A stretch of DNA of 64,000 nt from Bufo bufo (lineage: Eukaryota; Chordata; Amphibia; Anura; Bufonidae), in NCBI RefSeq assembly GCF_905171765.1, contig NC_053391.1, positions 690,055,257 to 690,119,256 on the forward strand, given 5' to 3'. The notes under the pieces were generated by a model. It did not search any database. It was not told the DNA's origin and worked only from the letters and a program-made list of their open reading frames with translations. The position numbers and the translations under genes were made by a program. Of this stretch, positions 52,854 to 62,084 are shown one piece after another. Every line of letters begins with the position of its first letter. Positions within the stretch are counted from its first letter, which is position 1.

Positions 52854-53535
52854 GAAATTTGAGGATGAGTGGAACACACTCCTACATAATCACTCTATCT
52901 CACTCATCAAATTAATTATTAAAAGGAGAACAGAGATATTAGGGGATCTCAACAAAAAAATCGAAGAACTGAAGGAACAGATAGACAAATTACCCAGAAA
53001 TGGGGATTTCGATATCTGGCAAGAAAGAATATGCAGGGGACTAGATAAGATAGAAAATGAGATTATAAATAAAAAAACAAAGAAACACCTTTATACGTAT
53101 AATAATTTGCAAATAGAAGAGTCGGGGGATCATCTAAAATCACCACAGAGGATAGTTTCACATAGACAAGTTGACACACAAGAAAATACACATAATCATT
53201 ATGCTGTGTCAGTGAGTAATAGATACGAACAACTTTCGGACCAGCCTTTTTTAGATCACACTCCAGCTCACCACAGAACAAAAATAAGACACAGGGAACA
53301 AACACCCCCTCACAACCAGGAATCACACAAACACCAATACAATTTGAGACAGAGATATCACCATGCACAACAAAACACAAATCAGTATCACAATACACAA
53401 AGAAAAAAATATCATTCACAGTCCACAATAAATCACGGGGAAAACTCAAGACACCATTATCACAGATATACAGACGAACCCGAAAGACGAGAAGGAGTAA
53501 GAGGAAAAGAGTCATCACACACGAGACACCGATAG
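52854..53535 (+). CDS. PLE B ORF1: coiled-coil domain and basic tail, 5'-truncated
   Basis: Open from the junction to TAG 53533, about 226 codons, with no ATG near the start. The first 80 residues form a heptad-like charged helix (EILGDLNKKIEELKEQIDKL, then RICRGLDKIENEIINKK), probably a coiled coil. The rest is His/Gln/Arg-rich and low in hydrophobic residues. The helix pattern and the K-rich motif after it parallel ORF1 of PLE A. The RT frame overlaps it from 53223 in the -1 frame, and T TTT TTA lies at 53247-53253 in phase. An RNA-binding or multimerising role is inferred. Confidence 0.72.
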
Positions 53536-55850
53536 GGAATACAGCATCAGTTATCAATTTAAGTTCCATTACACTCACTACAGCACAGACTAAATTATTG
53601 GAAAAGGGTTTGAAATTTGCCCCGACTGAAAAAATTGATAAATTTTCAACGTATATAGGAATACAAAAATATATTAGGGGTGTTTGTCTCAAGAAGCATT
53701 TCTTGAAGAACCCTATAGTAAGAAATGAAGTTCGGTTTGTAGGTAAGACAAACCCCATACAAAAAGACCCGGCAGGAGGTGGTTCGGGCCTCAAAAAGAG
53801 ATCCACCATGTTCCCAAGGAATGAAATAAGCCGAGAAATGGCAGTTTTCCAAAAAAATGTGGAGGAAGATATCAGAAAACTTAAAGTCAAACCCACCTAT
53901 CGAGATAATTTAACAAAACAAGAAGTCTCAGCATTAAAATCTCTCCAAAAGAAAGAATTGATTACTATACGTCCAGCCGATAAGGGGGGGGCTGTGGTTA
54001 TATTGGACACCATTAAATATAATGGTGAATGTCTCAGACAACTTGGGGATGATAAAACATATAAGAAATTGAAAAACGACCCCCTGAAAGAATTTGATAA
54101 GGAGTTGAAAGATTATTGTATACAGGGTCTTGAGCGGAAACTGATATCTCAGCAGGAATTCGAATTCATCTTGGGCACACAGGGAAGACTTCCGGTCTTC
54201 TACTGTCTGCCCAAGATTCATAAAGACCTAAAAAATCCCCCTGGCCGACCGATAGTTTCGGGCATTGAATCAATTACATCAAATTTATCTAGATATATAG
54301 ATACACAACTACAGCCAATAGTGAAAAAAACGAAGTCATATATAAGGGATACAACCCATATCATCCAGACTTTAGAATGTCTGGATGTCCAACCAGAGTG
54401 GATTATGGGGACTCTGGATGTACAATCCCTTTATACATCAATTGACCATCAACAGGGATTGACCGCAGTGAGACAACAAATTGAAAGGGAGGGAGAACTA
54501 GAAGAAACCCACATACAGTTCATTTTGGATGGTATAGAGTACATCCTCAATCATAACTACTTTTATTTTGAGGGTGTATACTACCTGCAGAAATGTGGGA
54601 CTGCCATGGGGACCAGGTTCGCCCCTAGCTATGCCAATCTATTTTTGGCAGAGTGGGAACATCACTTCATCAGACCCAGGCTGGGGGCGAGCCTGGCCCT
54701 ATGGCGTCGCTACATAGATGATGTGGTGTTCATTTGGAAGGGTGAAAGAGAATCCCTTGATCTCTTCTTGAAGGAGATCAATGAAAATCAACTGAATTTG
54801 GTTTTCAATGCCATGATCAAGGAAGAGACAGAATTCCTTGATCTGGTAATCAAAAAACTAAATAATCGGTTTGTCTGTCATACCTTTTTCAAGCCAACGA
54901 ATAGAAATAGCTTCATCCAATATTCCAGCTGCCACCTCCCAAGATGGCTTGATAACATCCCGACTGGTCAGTTCCGCAGGATCAGGAGGAATTGCACGGA
55001 GGACCAGCGTTTTGAGGAGGAGGCAGCTGGAATGTGGCAGCTATTCCGGGAAAAAGATTATCCGGACGAAATAGTGGAAAAAGCTTTGGAAAGGGTTAGG
55101 AAATTAGACAGACAAGCCTTTTTTGACAGTAAAGTGGAAATCAAGAAAAAATCCCAGACCAATGAAGAGATTAGCAATAGGATTATCCTCCCTTTTAATG
55201 ATGACCATAGAAAAATACAGCAAATAGTGAAGACACACTGGCACCATATATTAAACGATAGAGTGATAGGTCATCTTTTACCTACATCTCCAAAAGTAAT
55301 ATTTACTAGGGCACCCAATTTGGGTATCAAAATAGCCCCCTCCGTGAAATCTAGAGAGAAAAAAGGATCAGTGATAGGAACTTGGATGGATCTGAAAGGG
55401 TTTTTCAAATGCGGTAAATGCATAGCATGTAAAATCAATAACAAACCCCGTAAGACCACCACAGTTTCCTCTACACAGAATACGTTCGTTTGGGACATTA
55501 AAGATTGCCTCACATGCAACTCTACCGGTGTTGTCTACCTGGTCCAGTGCCCCTGCAACAAACAATATATCGGCAGAACCAAACGGTTATTAAAGACGAG
55601 ACTGGCTGAACATATAGCCAACATCAAGAAAGGCTATGACAAACATTCTTTGTCTAAACATTACAAGGAGGTCCACAACAGTGACCCAGCCAGTCTCGTC
55701 TTTATGGCACTGGAAAAGGTGGATCAACACTGGAGAGGATGCAATTATATCAAACACATGTCCAGAAGGGAGTCCCGACGAATATATGAGTTTGGGAGTC
55801 TGTTACCATCAGGACTAAACTCAGAGTTGGAACTCTTTGGTTTCCTGTGA
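53223..55850 (+). CDS. Penelope-like reverse transcriptase with GIY-YIG endonuclease
   Basis: The frame is open from just after a TAG at 53220 to TGA 55848 and has no ATG before the conserved region, so entry from ORF1 by -1 frameshift (or splicing) is more likely than independent initiation. Motifs: IRPADKGGAVVIL (DKG, about 53972); RLPVFYCLPKIHK (about 54190) and GRPIVSGI; GTLDVQSLYTSID (motif A, about 54408); CGTAMGTRFAPSYANLF (motif B, about 54595); RRYIDDVVFIW (motif C, about 54706); GQFRRIRRNC; CGKCIAC (about 55412); GVVYLVQC and QYIGRT (GIY-YIG, about 55527-55575), RLAEH. Same domain order as PLE A but clearly a different lineage. No inactivating lesion seen. Confidence 0.92.
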   Translation: MRTTFGPAFFRSHSSSPQNKNKTQGTNTPSQPGITQTPIQFETEISPCTTKHKSVSQYTKKKISFTVHNKSRGKLKTPLSQIYRRTRKTRRSKRKRVITHETPIGNTASVINLSSITLTTAQTKLLEKGLKFAPTEKIDKFSTYIGIQKYIRGVCLKKHFLKNPIVRNEVRFVGKTNPIQKDPAGGGSGLKKRSTMFPRNEISREMAVFQKNVEEDIRKLKVKPTYRDNLTKQEVSALKSLQKKELITIRPADKGGAVVILDTIKYNGECLRQLGDDKTYKKLKNDPLKEFDKELKDYCIQGLERKLISQQEFEFILGTQGRLPVFYCLPKIHKDLKNPPGRPIVSGIESITSNLSRYIDTQLQPIVKKTKSYIRDTTHIIQTLECLDVQPEWIMGTLDVQSLYTSIDHQQGLTAVRQQIEREGELEETHIQFILDGIEYILNHNYFYFEGVYYLQKCGTAMGTRFAPSYANLFLAEWEHHFIRPRLGASLALWRRYIDDVVFIWKGERESLDLFLKEINENQLNLVFNAMIKEETEFLDLVIKKLNNRFVCHTFFKPTNRNSFIQYSSCHLPRWLDNIPTGQFRRIRRNCTEDQRFEEEAAGMWQLFREKDYPDEIVEKALERVRKLDRQAFFDSKVEIKKKSQTNEEISNRIILPFNDDHRKIQQIVKTHWHHILNDRVIGHLLPTSPKVIFTRAPNLGIKIAPSVKSREKKGSVIGTWMDLKGFFKCGKCIACKINNKPRKTTTVSSTQNTFVWDIKDCLTCNSTGVVYLVQCPCNKQYIGRTKRLLKTRLAEHIANIKKGYDKHSLSKHYKEVHNSDPASLVFMALEKVDQHWRGCNYIKHMSRRESRRIYEFGSLLPSGLNSELELFGFL
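53247..53253 (+). promoter_or_regulatory. Candidate -1 ribosomal frameshift heptamer (T TTT TTA)
   Basis: ORF1 codons read CCT TTT TTA GAT. Slipping back one base gives TTT TTT AGA TCA in the RT frame, which opens only 24 bp upstream. It matches the heptamer and phase at 42779-42785 in PLE A. The alternative is a 3' splice site (CAGCCTTTTTTAG). Confidence 0.6.
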
Positions 55851-56540
55851 GGGTTTCCTGTGAGGGTATCCTTACTTTACTTTACACAGAGGTTAAGCCA
55901 AGCCATGTTATATGGCCATCCCCAAATGGGAGGCCCCCATTATCCCTATCATTATAACCAATAGTGCTGCCAGCAATGGCTACACTGCCGCTTCACATGC
56001 TCTCAGCCCTGGTTACACTGTGGTCTCATACGCTTGTACATAGGTTGTGGCACTAATGATGGGAGTTATGAATCATGCCCCTTATCGGCACTCCAGATTT
56101 ATATTATAATAAATATCCACTATATGTATAGATTATATTATCCACATCTATTTATTTTTTGTGATTTTATCTAACACATTTTATTCACATATTTTATCCA
56201 TATATTTATTAAAAAAAATTTTTTATTTAGTGTAAGGATTCTCTATTTTGCATAAATCATCATTATTGTCTCAAATAATAGGAAGCATCCACTAATGGGG
56301 TATATGCTGAATGATATGTTTGTTTGTCCTCTCTTGACATTCACAAGAGAGTGAAACCCATTAAATATATTAGTAATTAAAAGGCTATTATGGACTCAGT
56401 GATACCCAAAATCGGACATTATCACGAAAAACAGAAAATAATAACAAACAGACTGTGAAAACTAGAAATTTCAAATTATACAGAAATGGAAAAATCGGAT
56501 CCGGAGGTCCGATCCAGGCTTTGAGGATAACCTAGAGAAG

Positions 56541-56548
56541 TATATAAG
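56541..56548 (+). promoter_or_regulatory. TATA box upstream of hammerhead, PLE B right copy
   Basis: TATATAAG, 12 bp before helix I of the hammerhead (56561). A start site 25-30 bp downstream would fall within the ribozyme's first strand. Confidence 0.45.
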
Positions 56549-56560
56549 GCGCATTTAGAC

Positions 56561-56633
56561 AGGTATGGCGCAACCACTGAGGAAGGGAGAGTGACAACTC
56601 CCGAAACGCGTCTGGGTTTCACGCCATATACCT
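56561..56633 (+). ncRNA. Hammerhead ribozyme motif, PLE B right copy
   Basis: The best fold of the set. Helix I: AGGTAT...GGCG...CCA pairs with TGG...CGCC...ATACCT, with internal loops. Core CTGAGGA (56577-56583). Helix II GGGAG/CTCCC with an A bulge at its base. GAAA (56603-56606), one-pair helix III (C-GC-G), GTC cleavage triplet. Type I, short helix III. The long helix I with internal loops could supply the loop-loop contact that natural hammerheads use (inference). Confidence 0.78.
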
Positions 56634-57486
56634 GTCGACACTTCTTCAATTGCATGGCCATGCAAACAGGACTTTTGACATCGACAATATTTAACATCTG
56701 AATATCGCAGCCTGGAATTATCGGACGCTATACAAGGAATACGTCACCACCGGTATCTACAGGAAGTGACGCAAGCAAACACTATCCCGTCACCCCGCAA
56801 GCGTTCAACGTGGGCATCAAACAGAACACTGCGAGACGCCGGCCCTGCATACCAACAGGGGTGATCTATGCGCTTTACCCGCACTGTGAAAGCTAAGTAC
56901 ACCACTCACAAGAAAAGGTAAGCGCTAGTATAGTCGGCAAGCCCGGCTATTTGTACCTAACAACGGGAGACGCCGCATCCTATGGGCCCCATGTACGCAG
57001 TCTGAGCAAACCGCAGGACTGAAGCCGCATACGAAGGGGAGGTAAGCGGCTGAAAAGCCGGCAAGTGTATCTCCATTAGAGTAATTTTGTATGATACGGG
57101 ACTACCACTGAATGCACTGAATAGCGGCAGCTTGCCAGAACCGTTGGAGCTATATAAGTATCATTGCTATTTGATTAGGGCATATTGGACTCCTATAGAC
57201 ACTCAGGCCATCACTAGGCCTCTATACCAATTTTATCATTTTTATCTCAAGGATTGTTTCGGATATTGAAGAATATCCACCAATACCCATTACCCCATAG
57301 TGGTTGTATTCATACACTTGTATTTTATTGTATTGTTTTATCTATTTTATATTGCTAGCTTATTATATATTTTCAATAAATGTGTGCCAACTGTTAGAGT
57401 GCTCGTCCATACAACTTTGTTCTATTTTCATTTTCTTTAGAGAGGTAGGGTGTCCTCTCCCTGGACTTGTAGCACCATATCATAGG

Positions 57487-57873
57487 CTATATAGGAGAGC
57501 AGCCACCACCAACTCCATTTTCTTGCTTGGCAGATTTGCAAGAGGGTGAGGTGAAAGACTGATGTACATCGGCTGCAGGTGCCAACTGTGGTCTTTCAGC
57601 AGGAGACTGGGTGGGAGACAATGTGAAGGAACTGGAGGCACTGTCAGCAGCCCAATCTACTATCGCCTGTACTTGTTCAGGCCTCACCATTCGTAGAGCC
57701 GCATTAGGCCTGACCAAATACCACTGCAGGTTCTGTCGCCTACTCGCACCTGAGGAAGGGGTTTCACTTGTGCGTGTAGCTGGCACAGATCGACCACGTC
57801 CTCTCCCTGCAACAGAAGCTCCACCAGCAGCACCACAACCTGGGCCACGTCCCTTATTTGACGCTCTCCTCAT
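57487..57873 (-). pseudogene. hAT transposase N-terminus, proximal to PLE B
   Basis: It starts MRRASNKGRGPGCGAAGG at 57873, like 22176, and runs through LQWYLVRPNAALRMVRPEQV to SPSCKSAKQ, where the PLE B target site interrupts it; true hAT coding ends near 57524. About 110 of these residues are deleted from the copy at 22176. Confidence 0.85.
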
Positions 57874-58483
57874 TCTTTGCGTTCACTAACTAAACTAACA
57901 GATGGTTTATGTCAGGCGACAGTGTATCCGCCAATAGTCATCAATTAATTTCACAGACAGTAAGGCTGTGCCGGTGTCATAAAGAGGAAACATTTCTTGA
58001 GGTCCCACAACAGTGTGACAGGCGAATTTAATACAATTACTTCACGGTCACAAAAAATCTGAATTTGTCAACCATCAATGTAACAGCAGTATTGACTGGT
58101 TGTATTGGACTGTGACAAATGCAGCAAAGGCCCCAGATGTAGGGTCTTGCACAAAATGTTTTTTTTTTTTTAACCCTTAATATAACTGCAGTATTTAAAT
58201 TTTGTATTTGAATGTCACAAAAGCACATATGCTGTGCTGGTGCACTGAGCTCGCATAAAATGGCCGCCCACCTAACTAACAGACGGATAAAAGTTGTTTT
58301 TCTCTGTAACTGGGCTCAGGGTAAAAAGATTGTGCACTGCACCCACACAACTAAATCTAGGTAGATCGATGAGTTCAATTGCAGTTCTTATTAAAGATTC
58401 TTTCCTATTCTCTCCCTCACAGCAGCAGCATCCTCTCCCTACACTTGTAACTGCAGAGTGACGGGCAGCGCTACATGACTCCA

Positions 58484-58522
58484 GCTTATATAGAGGCTGG
58501 GTCACATGCTGCACTGGCCAAT
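58484..58522 (-). promoter_or_regulatory. Probable hAT promoter (CCAAT and TATA)
   Basis: On the minus strand ATTGG (58518-58522) is followed by CTATATAAGC (58484-58493). The layout is shared with the relative at 21123-21160. It lies about 600 bp upstream of the transposase ATG at 57873. Confidence 0.55.
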
Positions 58523-58679
58523 CACAGCCAAGCCATTAGTAGGCATGGCTGTGATGGCTTCTAAGGTCAGACAGTTAACCTCTTGTTGATTGGCTGCTCT
58601 GCAGCCTTTCGAAAAAGCGCCATTAACTCGCCGAACACTTTTACTGAAAAGTTCAGGTTCGCTCAACCCTATGCCCCAT

Positions 58680-60521
58680 GTCTCAAACTAAACAGGGGAG
58701 GAGGGAAGAGAACAGGAAAAACGCTGATGTCATCAGAGAGGCTTGTATACTGTAAAGGAGACAGGAGATTTAATTAAGGGCTATGGACCAGGGTTGACAA
58801 CCATCCAGAAATTTCTGGACAGTCGCTAAAAATAGCTCACCTTCTTCCTGTGTCTGTTGAAAAAAATAGAAGTGCCCGTGATTTTTTTGAGGTTGGTGGT
58901 CCTTGACTAAATTATTTTGGTGGTAATTATCATCATTTTACGTCTCATAGTAAATGCTGGTAATGAGTTATTTTCAGTATATTGGGCTATAGACATGGAT
59001 CACTTATAATCCTTATCATTCATTATGGTTTCCCAATTTGTCGGTAAGAAATGTTGTCTGTCTGTGATTTTGAGATAAGATGTCCAGAAAAAAGAAAAAT
59101 CCTGGTTGGCAACTTTGTTATTGACGTCTTTAGGGCAATTTTTTTATGATTGCAATTCTCTCATTTTGGGCTAAAAAATCTTTTTTTTAATTGGTCTTTA
59201 TTAAAAATGTTCAGCTATTTTTGCGTTTCAGGGGTTAAAAAGTATCGCTTCTCAGTCCCGTCAGCTGACAGCTCATGTGAATCCTTATCTCTGATCTCCT
59301 GACCTCAAAAGCATTCATTATAGCTAAACTATTATCAAACTATGGCTTATTAAATGAGTGTTTATGAGGTTAGCTACTGGGAGTGGGAAGTCATACTCTG
59401 CAAACAGACTGATTTTTTTAACCCCTGTAACTCAAAAATGACTAAACATTTTTAATAAAGTGCAATCATTAAAAAAAAAAATCCCCGAAGATGGCCATAG
59501 CTTTTAAGTTTGACACACACACTTCCCAGTCCTGAATGCATAAACTTTGACATCTGGAGGATAAAATTCACCATGTACCTACACATCTGGTGCAATTCTA
59601 AACTTTCCCTGTATGAATATGTCTTCCTGATCATTCCTACATGAACTAATGCCCTGGTATTACACATAGTCTCAACATCAGGAGGCACGCTCATGCTGAA
59701 TGGCTCATAGTTCTTCCGTTCTTTGAATCATACAATCTTCAAAGCGTTTTAAAACTTTAAAGTGAAGTCTCTTCCTTTTGTAGCACAAGACAGCTGGAAA
59801 GAAGCCCATTCAAGAGTCCAACTGGCCAAAAACTTCCCAACACAACAGACCCAACATACAATGATTACCGTAACTAGCGCCCTCAGCCATCGTCCTTCAG
59901 TATCCAGCTTGTCTGAGGATATCCTACAGGGCTACAGGTAGACTATTGTGCAAAATACCACTAGTTATTCCTGACCCCGAGGAGGCCCAATGCCACAATT
60001 GCCACCTGAGTTGATGAGCCCTTCATTTTACTCCTCTGATGCCAGTTCACCCACCTTGGCGTTGGCAGAATTGCCCATTTGCTGGAAGCCAGAATGAACT
60101 ACGAATCCAACGTAGAAACTTATTTAAAATATTACTGTGGGAAATGTACATCAGCGGACGTTGGACCTGTGGTCGGGTGCAAACATTGTGGAGAATGTAT
60201 AAAAAATTTAAGAAATTTGACAAATTGGAGAGATTTACAAACTACCAATGCGGAGATAAAACTTTAAAGGGCAACTCCAGTCTCTATTGGTGTTAACGTA
60301 ACTGGTGCAGGAATTATTTATTTGTAATATGGTAAAACAATTGCCTAAATTTGGCTTTGCTAGTTCCTTTTATTGTATTCTGAATGTCCCTTTCAGGATG
60401 AGACACTTGATTTCCCTTCTAGGAGGAGCGTTCTCCTGTGCTTTGTGTCGCCCTCTGCTGGATAAGATGAAAAGTGTTCTAAAACATTTCCTGATATTTC
60501 TACAGGCTGCTGTGCTAATCA
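58680..60521. other. Unidentified DNA, no convincing gene
   Basis: AT-rich sequence. I see no transposon ends. A 62-codon plus frame at 60079-60267 has an unusual cysteine pattern (CGKC, then CKHCGEC) but no recognisable family. The rest is empty as far as I can see. Confidence 0.4.
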
Positions 60522-62082
60522 CAGTCAGGTCCATAAATATTGGGACATGGACACAATTCTAACATTTTTGGCATTTACCTCCAAATCAGGTGAACGGTGC
60601 AGGAATTACAACAGTTTGCATATGTGCCTCCCACTTGTTAAGGGACCAAAAGTAATGGAACAGAATAATAATCATAAATCAAACTTTCACTTTTTAATAC
60701 TTGGTTGCAAATCCTTTGCAGTCAATTACAGCCTGAAGTCTGGAACGCATAGACATCACCAGATTCTGGGTTTCATCCCTGGTGATGCTCTGCCCGGCCT
60801 CTACTGCAACTGTCTTCAGTTCCTTCTTGTTCATTTTCCCTTCAGTTTTGTCTTCAGCAAGTGAAAAGCATGCTCAATCGGATTCAGGTCCGGTGATTGA
60901 CTCGGCCATTGCAGAACATTCCACTTCTTTCCCTTAAAAAACTCTTTGGTTGCTTTTGCAGTATGCTTTGGGTCATTGTCCATCTGCACTGTGAAGCGCC
61001 GTCCAATGGGTTCTGAAGCATTTGGCAGAATATGAGCAGATAATATTACTCAAAACACTTCAGAATTCATCCTGCTGCTTTTGTCAGCAGTCACATAATC
61101 CATAAATACAAGAGAAGCAGTTCCATTGGCAGCCATACATGCCCACGCCATTACACTACCACCACCATGCTTCACTGATGAGGTGGTATGCTTAGGATCA
61201 TGAGCAGTTCCTTTCCTTCTCCATACTCTTCTCTTCCCATCACTCTGGTACAAGTTGATCTTGTCCTCATCTGTCCATAGGATGTTTTTCCAGAACTGTG
61301 AAGGCTTTTTTCGATGTTATTTGGCAAACTCTAATCTGACCTTCCTGTTTTTGAGGCTCACCAATGGTTTACCTCTTGTGGTGAACCCTCTGTATTCACT
61401 CTGGTGAAGTCTTCTCTTGATTGTTGACTTTGACACACATACACCTACCTCCTGGAGAGTGTTCTTGATCTGGCCAACTGTTGTGAAGGGTGTTTTCTTC
61501 ACCGGGGAAAGAATTCTTTGGTCATCCACCACAGTTGTTTTCCGTGGTCTTCCGGGTCTTTTGGTGTTGCTGAGCTCACCGGTGCGTTCCTTCTTTTTAT
61601 GAATGTTCCAAACTGTTGTTTTGGCCAGGCCTAATGTTTTTGCTATCTCTCTGATGGGTTTGTTGTGTTTTTTCAGCCTAATAATGGCTTGCTTCACTGA
61701 TAGTGACAGCTCTTTGGATCTCATCTTGAGAGTTGACAGAAACAGATTCCAAATGCAAATGGCAGACGTGAAATGACCTCTGGACCTTTTATCTGCTCAT
61801 TTTAATTGGGATAATGAGAGAATAACACACACCTGGCCATGGAACAGCTGAGAAGCCAATTGTCCCATTACTTTTGGTCCCTTAACAAGTGGGAGGCACA
61901 TATGGAAACTGTTGTAATTCCTACACCGTTCACCTGATTTGGATGTAAATCCCCTCAAATTAAAGCTGACAGTCTGCAGTTAAAGCACATCTTGTTTGTT
62001 TCATTTCACATCCATTGTGGTGGTGTATAGAGCCAAAAATGTTAGAATTGTGTCCATGTCCCAATATTTATGGACCTGACTG
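60522..62082 (-). mobile_element. Tc1/mariner DD34E element, decayed
   Basis: Left end CAGTCAGGTCCATAAATATT; the right end inverted is the same. TA follows the right end (62083-62084); the left flank is CA, presumably a mutated TA. An inner repeat of the sequence around GGTGAACGGTG (60590) occurs inverted near 61930, an IR/DR-type end. It holds a minus-strand transposase with several stops. Length 1561 bp. Confidence 0.93.
60700..61724 (-). pseudogene. Tc1 DD34E transposase with premature stops
   Basis: It starts MRSKELSLSVKQAIIRLKKH at 61724. Paired helix-turn-helix and a GRPRK AT-hook-like motif follow (KRPGRPRKTT). The first stop is at 61317 (EFAK then TAA). The frame continues with ILWTDEDKINLYQSDGKRRV, a second stop near 61047, then VQMDNDPKHTAKATKEFF and PDLNPIEHAF (34 residues between D and E), and a third stop near 60838. 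Otherwise close to full length, so loss is by point changes. Confidence 0.92.
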
Positions 62083-62084
62083 TA

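Larger units (their letters stand above)
50554..57523. mobile_element. Penelope-like element B, inverted pair
   Basis: Head-to-head copies: the left arm 50553-52853 (minus) is the equal-length inverse of 55124-57424 (plus), 2301 bp each with a few base changes. The centre is 52854-55123. The 14-bp target duplication TGCTTGGCAGATTT is at 50540-50553 and 57524-57537. The right copy has a 99-bp tail (57425-57523) missing from the left copy, the same pattern as PLE A. It lies within a hAT coding frame. Confidence 0.92.
49130..58671 (-). mobile_element. hAT element (relative of 20897-27951) carrying PLE B
   Basis: The right (5') end inverted is TAGGGTTGAGCGAACCTGAA; the left end is about 49130 (CAGCGTTGAGCGGACACC). 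No convincing 8-bp duplication was found (ATTGGGAT against TGCCCCAT). Minus-strand transposase pieces: 57487-57873, 50113-50539 and 49490-49627. The catalytic middle is missing, so it is internally deleted. PLE B (50554-57523) is inserted in the N-terminal coding region. Confidence 0.8.

Noticed and set aside
53403..53409. A AAA AAA run in PLE B ORF1 as the slip site
   Set aside because: It is in a usable phase, but T TTT TTA at 53247 is shared with PLE A and lies just inside the RT frame opening, so it is the better candidate.
49122..58679. 8-bp target duplication for the hAT at 49130-58671
   Set aside because: ATTGGGAT and TGCCCCAT do not match; the left end may be damaged or fused with PLE C.
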